A DNA stretch of 64,000 nt from Owenia fusiformis. Lineage: Eukaryota > Annelida > Polychaeta > Sabellida > Oweniidae. Within the stretch, counting starts at the first letter, position 1. The number at the start of each line of letters is the position of its first letter. Position numbers and translations under genes: made by a program. The DNA lies in NCBI GenBank assembly GCA_903813345.2, contig CAIIXF020000009.1:14456347-14520346 (forward strand), read 5' to 3'. The notes beneath the pieces are model-generated. The model was not told the origin of the DNA. It searched no databases and saw only the letters and a program-made list of their open reading frames with translations. This document shows, in pieces, positions 45,187 to 56,500 of this stretch.

Positions 45187-47250
45187 ATGTCGTCACGCTT
45201 TGACCAGCCCTGGATAACAACAACTGTGAAACAGCTATCACATCGGAAGAAGCGTGCATACAACCGTGCCCGGAAATCTAAATGCTCGCAGGACTGGAAC
45301 TATTATCGTTCAGTGAAGAACAAGTCCAAGCGAGAATTCAAAAAAGCATATAACACCTATTTGGATGGCTTGGTGGGTGACGGTTGTAACAAACGCTTCT
45401 TTAGCTTTATTAAGTCCAAGAAATGTGACAACTCAGGTGTGGCCCCTTTGAAGCGTGATGGCACAACATTCAGCTCAAGTAAAGCCAAGGCAGAGGTGCT
45501 CAATGACCAATTTGTGTCAGTTTTTACTCATGAGCCAGAAGGTGCCATTCCCAACAAAGGCCCTTCTCCCCATCCTAGAATGCCGAATATCAGTATTCAT
45601 GTTGATGGAGTGCTCAAACAACTTAAGACCTTAAAACCACACAAAGCCACTGGACCGGACAACATATCAGCACAATTCCTGAAGATGACAGCAAGTGAGA
45701 TTGCACCAGCGATTAGCCTGATCTTCCAGGCTTCCCTTAATCAGGGCAAGATCCCAAAAGTCTGGAAAGATGCTAACATTGTAGCCCTTTTCAAAAAGGG
45801 TGATCGATCGTTGCCATCTAATTACAGGCCAGTCTCACTTACATCAATATGCTGCAAAGTTCTTGAACACATCATCTTCAGCGAGACAATGAAACACCTG
45901 GAAACAAACAAAATTCTCACCAACTTCCAACATGGGTTTCGGGCTGAGAGATCCTGTGAAACGCAGCTGATCGTAACCATCCACGACCTTGCAAGAGAAC
46001 TGAATAACGGAGATCAAGCTGATGCAATCTTGCTTGACTTCTCCAAGGCTTTTGATAAAGTCCCACACAGAAGCCTGCTCCATAAACTTCAGTTCTACGG
46101 CATTACAGGATCAACCCATGCTTGGATCAAAGACTTCCTCACAGATCGAACACAGTGTGTTGTCCTTGATGGTGAACAGTCCAAATCAGCTCCAGTAACA
46201 CCGGGAGTGCCCCAAGGGACTGTTTTAGGACCACTGTTATTCCTTGCATACATCAATGACCTGCCAGAGGCTGTAACTTCTACCACTCGCCTCTTTGCAG
46301 ATGATTGCTTGATGTATCGCAGAGTGAAATCTGAGATGGATGCGAAGAGACTCCAACAAGACCTGGACACTCTACAAAGATGGGAGGATTCTTGGTTGAT
46401 GCGATTCAACCCAGACAAATGTGAGGTACTACACATATCCAAGAAAAGATCACCTTGTTTACATCAGTACTGCATCCATGACCAACCGTTATGTGCAGTG
46501 GACACTGCTAAGTACTTAGGTGTAAACATCAGCAACACCTTATCTTGGAATCCTCACGTGTCTGCCATCACCAAGAAAGCCAACTCCACCCTGGGCTTCC
46601 TCCGTCGTAACATCAGCTCCTGCCCCAGCAATGTGAGGAAACAAGCATACACCACCTTTGTTAGACCACAGCTGGAATATGCCGCTTCCGTATGGTCCCC
46701 TTACACGAAGAAGGCAATCGGGCAGGTGGAGGGAGTACAGCGACGAGCAGCCAGATTTATAACACAAGATTACAGACAAACCAGCAGCCCTACCACCATG
46801 CTGAGGAATCTGCAGCTGCCACCATTACAAGACAGACGTAATTTGACAAGAGTAGTCAAGCTTTACAAGATAGTCCACCATAAGGTAGCCATTCCACCAG
46901 CGGCATACCTCGAGCCAGTAGGATCTGTGACCAGGGGTCACAACCTACGCTACCTTGTCCCATCCTCAAGAGTAGATTTACATCTTTACTCATTTTTCCC
47001 TGCAACCATACGACTATGGAACCTTCTTCCAGCAAATGTAGCCATGATAAATTCCCTGGACATTTTTAAGAAGGAGGCAGGGAGTGTGATGCTTTCGTAC
47101 TAAGTGATGACGATTTTAAAACGATTTTAGACATTTTAATGCACACTCACACTACAATTGTATATACACCGCACGCAAGCACACATAGTACGAAATATCC
47201 TAAAGAGGAGTCTGTACTCTAATAGAAGAAGAAGAAGAAGAAGAAAAATA
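45187..47250 (+). mobile_element. LINE (CR1/jockey-like) with intact reverse transcriptase ORF
   Basis: The ORF at 45187-47103 encodes 638 residues: an N-terminal linker (QPWITTTVKQLSHRKKRAYN), then reverse transcriptase motifs KPHKATGPDNIS, LLDFSKAFDKVPH (about 282-294), GVPQGTVLGPLLF and FADD (370-373, where most reverse transcriptases have YADD), then a C-terminal domain with LEYAASVWSP and LWNLLP. No apurinic endonuclease domain lies in frame upstream, so the copy is 5'-truncated or frameshifted there. The 3' end is a GAA microsatellite (47226-47248). It encodes self-replication by target-primed reverse transcription; this copy could not move without an endonuclease supplied in trans. The uninterrupted frame suggests a fairly recent insertion. 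It ends 300 bp before the NPRL3 start codon on the same strand. Confidence 0.9.
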
Positions 47251-47550
47251 GTTAAAATAGAACTTTTCAGAAAATGTTCCAAATATTGCTTCAAATAGGA
47301 GCTTTCGATCGATGTAACCGCAATCTAAACCGAATTTTTCCAAAGCAGTCTCCAATATTTTAGAAATTTTACATCATCAATAAGGAATGGTGTGTTTTTT
47401 TATTCATAAGTTATGTTTGATTGCTTTGATTTCATGCTATTGTGATTTTTCTCAATAAATTACCGTAGTGACACCTACACAACTCTGCCGGATTCCGTTT
47501 GTAACATTCTAAACTCCTCTAATGATAAATATCCAAGATGCGAGCCTACC

Positions 47551-50500
47551 ATGGATGATATTAAGCCAATTGGAGTTATACTTGTTACATCTGGTAGTAA
47601 GGGAGATAGGCTATTATTTAGGTACCCATTTGAATCCGGGGAATGTGAGACAAACTCCAAAAGTAAGTAAAAAAAAAAATATTTTGAAACCTAAGACTAA
47701 GAGACCTGGCTGTGAAAGAGGCCTAGAGTCCATTTCACTGCTTCATTTCGTCAGTAGAACGGCAAAAATAAGAAATTGGGAGACCATTGTGCAATAATAT
47801 ATGGAAAAGTATATTCATAATGTACATGAATGACATTTGTATATCTTGGATTGCTTCTAGTTTGGCTTATAAAGTGTGTGGCCTCTTATATTTGGATGTT
47901 TCTCTGCCATGTTATTTTCAATAAGATTAACATGGCTGAAATTCTTCAAATTACAAGACGGCACAGGCTTATAGCACAAAAAACTAAAAAATCTGAAATA
48001 TACAAATGTCATTCATGTACATTATGAATATACTTTTCCATATATTAATAATGTAATGTACATGAATGACATTTGTATATTTCAGATGTTTTAGTTTTTT
48101 GTGCAATAAGCCTGTGCCGTCTTGTAATTTGAAGAATTTCAGCCATGTCAATCTTATTGAAAATAACATGGCAGAGAAACATCCAAATATAAGAGGCCAC
48201 ACACTTTATAAGTCAAACTAGAAGCAATCCAAGATATACAAATGTCATTCATGTACATTATGAATATACTTTTCCATATATTATTGCACAATGGTCTCCC
48301 AATTACTTATTTTTGCCGTTCTACTGACGAAATGAAGCAGTGAAATGGACTCTAGTTGAGGAAAGGGCTTTGTAACAACAGGATTGGGTTTATGCTGGAA
48401 TGAAGATTATTTGAGTCATAGGCCCAGAAACATGTAGGCCTATAAAAAAATCGAGTCGAATACACCAAGAATGAGATCACTTTACCTGGTGTATTCGACT
48501 AGATTTTTTATACATGTTCCCGGGTCGATGATTTGAGTAAGGGCTTACCTTCTTCTAAGGCCACTAGCCTATATCGTGGCCTTCGTCCAAAGGTAAATCC
48601 CTGCATGTTTTTTACTCTGCCGGATGTGAGTCATGTCGCTGTATACGGGTCATGTCAGCATTTCTTTTCCAACAGAGTCATATCACCCTGGAACAAACTG
48701 CCTGAATATGTTATTCAAGCAAGAAGTGTTGACCAGTTCAAGAACAAGTTGGATGACCATTGGTACAACCACCCACTGAAATTAGACAGGGAGCATAAGC
48801 CTTAAGGGTACATATGCCAAATATGACTTGATGTGTATAACAAATACACACACCTATACAGGCAAAAGGCTACACCAGCCTACAAGCCGGTGCTTATCTT
48901 ATCTTATCTTATGTCGTAATCATAAAATTTGAAATCAAATGTTTGCCATTTTTCTACATCACAATTTGAATTGCGAATTTTGGTCTTATTACCCCACCAA
49001 AAATTCCAAAACATATACATGAAGTGATCAATGTAATTGTTCAAATATTCTGGATCACTAACTTAGAATTTACAGCCAGTTACTAATGTCAGACGTTAAT
49101 AACATTTTGTCCAATTTTCGAATATCGCCATTTTTCTTGGAGTCGTTTGTTTTAACTTTAGAAAAATCCTGACGAAATCATGCAATACCTCATCAAGGAA
49201 CCCAGCCAGTTCCATTTTAATTCGATCATGAAATATTAACATGACAGTTTTTATATTACTTAAATTTATTGAACTCCCACTAGAAATTTTACAATAGTTC
49301 ACGGTGTTCCAGATGGAATTACTTCTAGCCAAGAATTAAGTAAGGGCAATCTCACAGGCTGGTATCAAAAGATTTGTCCGCTGTGATGGAGCATGCTATT
49401 TTTCATAAAAACACTAAGAATGCTTCACACTTTATTTTTTAACTCATAATTTTCGTTACATCAAAGAAAATTACTTACTCCATGCAATGGATATATCATT
49501 TGCGGGTAACCTTCACTTCTGTTTGAAGTTCAATGACGCTAGGAGGAAAAGCTATTGAAAATGGCGATAATATAAAAATATGTTTTCAGCATAACTCTGA
49601 ATGGATTAATGAGATATTAATGCATTGATTTTTGATTTTTTTATAAAAATTGATACAAAAACTTTTTGTCTGCTTTGACGGAGCATTTTCACAGTTACAT
49701 TTGCAACTGCTACATCACAGCAGACAAAACATTAAACATTATTTTTGGCTCACACAGTGAGCCTATGGGATTGACCAGGCGTCCGTCCGTTGGTCCGTCC
49801 GTCCGTTGGTCCGTCCGTCCATCCGTCCGTCCGTCCGTTGGTCCGTCCGTCAACATTGGCCGCACAAATTAAAACTGCTATTCGGATTGAGTTCTATCCA
49901 CATTCATTTTATGCATATCCATAATGCCCAGAGCTGTCAAGTGTCCCGCGAATGGCGGGATTATCCCGCGAATTTGATCAAAATTAGGCTAATTCGCGTG
50001 TCCCGCAATGTCCCGCGAAGTCCCGCAAATGTGGTTTTGACCTCCGCGAATTTCCGAAATTGTTGCAATCCCCTATATTGTGATTATCTTATCTTATATA
50101 AGAAGCCAAGTTTTTGCACTTTTGAGGAGTAAAGTTTACCTAATTTTAAGTACCTAGCATGCTGTTGTTTGGTATCAAAATAAAGAGGAAGGGTTCAACT
50201 TTCATTTTAATTACGAAAATAGGGATGTAGGTCAAAAATAGTTCTAATGTTGGCCTTTTTACTATCCGTGTGGCCTTCATCTCAGAACTGAGCAAATGTT
50301 AGCAAACGCGAGTTACAATAAATGGACGCTGATATCTAGAAAGGGTTTGTAGAAAAACCGGGTACCGGATAGTAAATCCTCCATGCTGGGTTCAAACTTG
50401 GTACCCGGTACCCGGTCAAAAAACGAAAAATACGAATATATAACATAATTAGATTATGAGAAAACGTGTAAGATTTGTTTTGAATTCACAAAAATGTATG

Positions 50501-53500
50501 TATCCTTCAAAATTGAGCTAGAAGCTTCAAATAAAAAGCATATTTAAGGCTCTTTTCTTCCTCGATCGTCATGGCCATATTTTCATTGGTTATGGGGGGG
50601 GTGCACCATCGCACCATCTCCTGGCTACACCTATGACATTGTAAGACATAACAATTTACAATTCAGTGGACATTTTGTCGAAAATTGGGATAACTTAAAT
50701 TATGATTAATAATCAAAATCATGTTAATTAACACACGTCACCTCCCTGCTAATGCAACGATAGCTATTTACAGATTTAAATCATAATCAAAACAATTCAC
50801 GTACCAACAAACGAACTATTGAAAATAGAGTAAGATTGATTTGTCTTGTTTATCAAATCGTCTTACAATGTCATTGGCGTAGCCAGGAGGGGGTGCGATC
50901 GCACCCCCCCCCCTTCATTACCAATGGAAATATGACCATGACAGGCCTGTCAACTTGGGAACACCTAACATGAGTGACTTGGAAATGTTGAACACCTCCC
51001 CTCAAAATGTGGACACCTTGGTCCAAATCTGAACGTAAAATTTCGAACGGAATGCGTGACATATCCGTAATTCGCGTGAAAATTCCGAACGAAATGCGTA
51101 CGTTTTTTTCCCGTCGTTCGTATTTTTGCTGTGTAGACGATCTTTTTTAGAAAATTTTCTACAGAAAGATTTTTGCGTGACAATTACCAGGTAAAATGCG
51201 TATTTGCGTGATATTTTCTGTCACGCAAAAATAACTGGCGTGACTTCAAATTCTTCAGCAAATGCGTGACAAATACGCAAATTGCGGGACAGTTGACAGG
51301 CCTGCCATGATGATAGAGGACGAAAAGAGCCTTAAAATGCTTTTTATTTGAAGCTTCTAGCTCAATTTTGAAGGAAGTTACATACATTTTTGTAAATTCA
51401 AAACAAACAAACGTTTTCTAATGATCTAATTATGTTGTATATTCGTATATTTCGTTTTTTGGGTACCCGGTTTTTTCGACCGGGTACCAAGTTTGAACCC
51501 AGCATGGAGGATTTACTACCCGGTACCCATTTTTTTCTACAAACCCTATCTAGAAAAGTAACCCCATTCCCTATAATTTGATGTAGATTAATCGAACCCC
51601 TATATCATGGGCTTTCAATTGAAAGAAAATGCCTACAGTAAATAGGTACATTTTAATATATAACATTATGGGGGTAAGCGTTTCATAGTTGTTCACGACG
51701 CCAGAAGTGCAAAGTATTGTTCCGAATTTTTGAATTTCGTGTTAGATTACGGTACTCACACCTGAAGCATGAAGCATAAAGTTTAATAATATTCCTATAC
51801 GTATTTTGTGAAATTGTGTTGACGTTTATTTAAGTTACAATACAACGGTGCATTGTATTTGATTAATCAGTATTTGGAAGTTTGATTTAAGTACTTTTAC
51901 ACGCTTCTACATTAGTCCCAATGACGCAAATCCTTGAATGTCCCGGGACATCCTGCAAATTTAGGTGAATGTCCCGCGAAATCCCGCAAATTTAGGGCAC
52001 TTTGTCTAAAAAATCTGTCCCTCTATCAAGTTTTTGGCGTTAAACCTGTTAACTATCCCGCAATTAGTGTGTTTGTCCCTCGAATGGTCCCGCGAAATCC
52101 CGCGAATTTGAGAAAAAAAGTTGGCCTATTAGCGCAATCACGCAAATCCCTTAAATGTCCCGCGAAATCCCGCGAATTTAGTAGATGTCCCGCAAAATCC
52201 CGCGAATTTTGGGCACTGGGTCTAAAAAATCTGTCCCGCGAGAAAATCTTTAGGGGTTGACAGTACTGAATGCCTATTTGACCTATCATCGCCATTTCCC
52301 AAGTTTGCCCGGTTTCCGAGAAATTGCGGATTTTGACGTCAAAAAGTCAAATTTTCTGTAAATACTAGACACTTTGTTGAAGTAGAACTTTCAAATACCT
52401 TTTTAGTAGTTGGTGTATATGCAACTTATGTCCTCTGAAGATTTCAAAGCTCTTGGAATTACGGTTTTTGGTGTTTACTCTATAAAATTTGAAAAAAAGT
52501 AGGGAACTTTCTCATGTATAAAGTCAATGGCAGGTTTTGTGATTGACAAGATTCTTAAAGTTTGCCTTATACTTGATCATTTCCTGCAATAAATTACATC
52601 ATTAATAGATTTAAGCATTCCCTACATATTTCTCAATATATGTCAGCATCAAATTTTTACCGTTTTTGAGATATTTGACGTCAAAAAACAGTAAAAATAA
52701 GTTATTTTTCAACTTGCTTCAATTTGACCAAATTTTTTTTTGAAAATCATCTACAAGTTACCAGGAGTTCAAATCTGACATTAGGTTTAGGATTTGACCT
52801 TTACTTGACCTTCAGTGACCTTCGAAAGGTCAAAAAACTTGATTTTTCAAATTGATTTTTGGATGTAAATTATGGTCAGCTTAATCACAAAAGACCTTAC
52901 TGAGCTCTGAATAAGTAAAATTTTCAAGGTCAAAGGTCATCAAATAGGTCACACAACAATGCTATCTAAGTTTGTCAAAGTTCGAGACTACAAATCCAAA
53001 TCAATATTTTTGTTAGAAAGTCAGGATATAAATTCCTCTGAAGGTTCCAAACTGTGTGAGCATAGGACCGTGGGTCCTTCATTTAGAAAAAAGAATTAAA
53101 AAGACCAAATATATCAACATCTCATTTATTTATACCTTCATAGTAATGCTGAAACCATGTGTAAATATTATTGTGTCACTATATCGTGCCATTAGAAAGT
53201 TAAACAAGAAATGGAACATTTTGAAGTATGATTTTCCGGCGCCGTTTTCAATAGCTTTTCTTCCCAGCGTAATTGGACTTCAAACAGAAGTGAAAGTTAC
53301 CAGCAAATGATATATCCATTGCACGGAGTAAGTATTTTTCTTTGGTATAATGAAACATATGAGTTAAAAAATAAATTGTGAAGTATTCTTAGTGTTTTTA
53401 TGAGAAATAGCATGCTCCGTCACAGTAGACAAATATTTCGATACTAGCCTGTGAATCTACAACTGATTCGATTCAGTTCTATTGTAACTGATTTGGCTCA

Positions 53501-56500
53501 TTTTTGCGCATGCACAGTATCTTGTCGACTACATTTAAATGTTTGTTACTTTTTCAGCCTGTATAGGGAGGGGGGTAGTTGTATGATGTTATTACGTCTG
53601 AGTAATTGAGTACCAAACATGCCTTGATTTATGAAATATCACAAATTCAAAAATGACCGTTGATATCTGCACCTTAAGCACACGATATCCACACCACTTA
53701 TTTCTGTATAGCACAGTCTGTATAGGGTGATAAATGACATATAATATTCACTGTTGAAGTGTGAGCCATCCTAGCAACACAAAAAGAAGTTTAGATGTTC
53801 CTTGCATTTGATCAATCTAGTTTATACATGACCAGCCAATAGAGAATGTTTTTTATCATTACATACATATTACTGAATATTTTGTCAAGGTCAACAAAGC
53901 AACAACCCATATGCTGTGCAAATATCTGAAGACATTCATGACTTGCGGAAAGCACCAGCTTCTTCACTTGCAAATGGCAACTTATTTGGGTAAGCTTACT
54001 TTTTGTCATTTTTAAAATGTATGATTACTGCATATAAGAGTCAAGTTAAAGGCTCACTGTACTTCAGAACTGATAAAATGGTTCAAAAATTTTTCTTCTG
54101 GCTTTATCACAGGCTACTTCACAATTTTTGTTGACTCATATGTTTCATTATATCAAAGAAAATTACTTACTCCATGCAATGGATATCATTTGCGGGTAAT
54201 TTTCACTTCTATTTGAAGTCCCATAATGCTAGGAGGAAAAGCTATTGAAAATGACGCTGGGGAATCATACTCCAAAATGTACCATTTCTGTTGTAACTTT
54301 TTCCCCTCCACATGTGGTGACATGTTGTTTTAGTCTCCAAGTTTTTTGGACTTTGTTTGGTTGTTAATGTTTGGTGGTTGGCATCTGGCATCTGTAACAA
54401 ATGGCAAGTGGTGACATTTTGGATGTTAATGCCTTGTTCATTTTGCAGGTATTCAGAGACTGTGTTAGCCAACTTGCTGGCTGTCAAGTCAACACTGTGT
54501 GGGAGAAAGTTTGAGTTGAAAATTGATGATGTTATACTTGTTGGCCATCCTACCCTCCTTGAAGTGGCATCCTCCTCTCAGCAACAATCTTCTATGATCT
54601 CATTCAATGTTGTATTTCTACTGAAGGTGAGTACATGTAAAGGGATTCACAGAATCTCTAGAGGATAAAGTAATGATTCTCTTCTTTGAAGCCTACAAAA
54701 TGTGTATAAAATATAAATACTATGAATTCATATGAACAATTTTACTGAGGTAATCAGTATGTGTTTGCAGTCAAATGCGCATACATCACTGATCAACAGT
54801 TACCATGACTTGGCCAAACAGATTGCCATAGCACTGAGGCATGAGGAAAGACGTTGTAGCTACCTGAACAGGGAGAAGGATATCATGGTAGCTGTCCAAG
54901 ATGAACTTGCTAGCATGCCAGAAGGTATTATTTAGTATTAGAGATAGATGAATAAACATGATTTACACCTGACAATGTTCAAATATCAATTGTGGTATCT
55001 TTTATTTTTTAAGACCAATTAAACAGTATGAATCATAAAAAAAATTATAAGTTAGTTTATTCCATGAGTATGAATATTTTAAATGAGCAGATTTGTTTTT
55101 GTTTATTTGGGATTCGCTACTCTTTGGAGTTTATGTTGAAGAACTGGTATCATGGTAGTTCACTCCGAAATGTATTTTTCAGATTGCTTGGTATCTCCAT
55201 TCAAGCTTATACTGGAAAGGAGTCCACTAGCTAAGCACTTCAAGCACATATATGACAAGTATGTTACTTTACTTTACATAAATGAACATTTCACTAATAG
55301 CTTAGAGAAGTTTGTATTCACATAAGAGTTGCATTTTAGGATATCCCATTAGAGGTACCCTCTAATTTTGCAATTACTTTCTCCATTGGTGAGAGTTTCT
55401 TTTGTCGATAGAGTGTTTGTGATAGAGCCCTAGTGATATGATTAATCTTTATACATGCAATGGGCTAGCTGATATCAGAAAGTTTTAAATTGCATTGACT
55501 GTGTAGACCTAATTTTAGATTGCCAAAAAGGAAATTCTTTGTTATTGCAGGCTCTGCAGTAATGGTATTGTTCATTTGCACATAAACAACTGGATAGAGG
55601 TGAACTTTTGCTTGCCACACAAGATACACAACAGTACAGGAGATAGTGTGAAGATACAGCCAGAGGCAGTTAATAAATGTATCATAGCCCTCAGGTATGT
55701 AGTATAGCTAATGATGAGTGATTGGATGTTAGTGTTGTTTTGGTTCAGGTGATGCTGCCTAATGAAATGCAAATTCAAAATGATCAAAATGTATTGAGAC
55801 CGTCTATTGGACATATACTCATACACAATATATTTGTAATTTGACCAACCTACTTCACTTGAGTTATTTAATGAGCATTGTCCTTGAACGAAGGATCCAT
55901 ACTGTGTAATATATTGCATAGAATAATCATTAAAAATAATCATCTTTTGTATTTTTCAGGCCTTATCATGGTATCCTGTTAACAGTTGATGAGAATAAAC
56001 TATTAGAGTCCCTCCCTCCAGACTGTAGTCCTGCACTTATAAGGCTTGTCAAGATGGCTAGTCCTATCAAAAGTCTGCAGAAATTAGCCAGTGACACAGA
56101 TATATCTCTTCAACAGGTAAACAGTTGAGGAATACTTTTCTTGATTTAATGTTTGCTCAACTATGATCTCCATGACAATAACCAATGTTCATCAACTGAA
56201 TTTTCTCTATTTTGGCTAGTCTCCATTCACCAGTGAAGGTTGTCAGTTATGTTCCTATATGATCATAAATACATCATGTGCATCTACTAGACTACTACAT
56301 GTATCAAGTAATTCATATTATCACTGAACATCCCTTACATAGTTTAAAAAACATGAGATTATTTGGTCAGATTTGCTGTCATGTTATTCATGTCCAAAAA
56401 TATCTCAGATTTTCCCAAGAACATTTTATTTTTCACAAAATCATGTTGATCAATTGATATATTTACATATCTGAAAAATGTGCCTCGTTTAAATCTGCTT

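Larger units (their letters stand above)
49929..52268. mobile_element. Nested DNA transposon with CCCGCGAA repeats
   Basis: Ends CAGAGCTGTCAAGTG and TTGACAGTACTG are flanked by 6-bp direct repeats aatgcc (49923-49928 and 52269-52274). Both subterminal regions are dense in GTCCCGCGAATTT motifs, probably transposase-binding sites. It is split by the 50342-51547 element. No transposase ORF. Confidence 0.75.
49353..53453. mobile_element. 4.1-kb composite DNA transposon in NPRL3 intron 1
   Basis: About 220-bp inverted arms begin CACAGGCTGGTATCAAAAG (49353) and end GATACTAGCCTGTG (53453). They are flanked by 5-bp direct repeats aatct at 49348-49352 and 53454-53458. The arms include a CATCAAAGAAAATTACTTAC block and a GAGGAAAAGCTATTGAAAA block, also found as a fragment at about 54110-54260. 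Most of the interior is later insertions. No transposase was recognised. Confidence 0.8.

Noticed and set aside
45844-46779. Minus-strand ORFs of 79-115 residues inside the LINE
   Set aside because: Antisense shadows of the reverse transcriptase ORF.
47830-48202. Mirror-image ORFs of 65 and 72 residues
   Set aside because: They come from the two arms of the palindrome and encode nothing recognisable.
53900-53989. Alternative NPRL3 exon 2 acceptor at 53899
   Set aside because: It changes frame relative to exon 3 (10 bp shift); the acceptor ending at 53889 fits.
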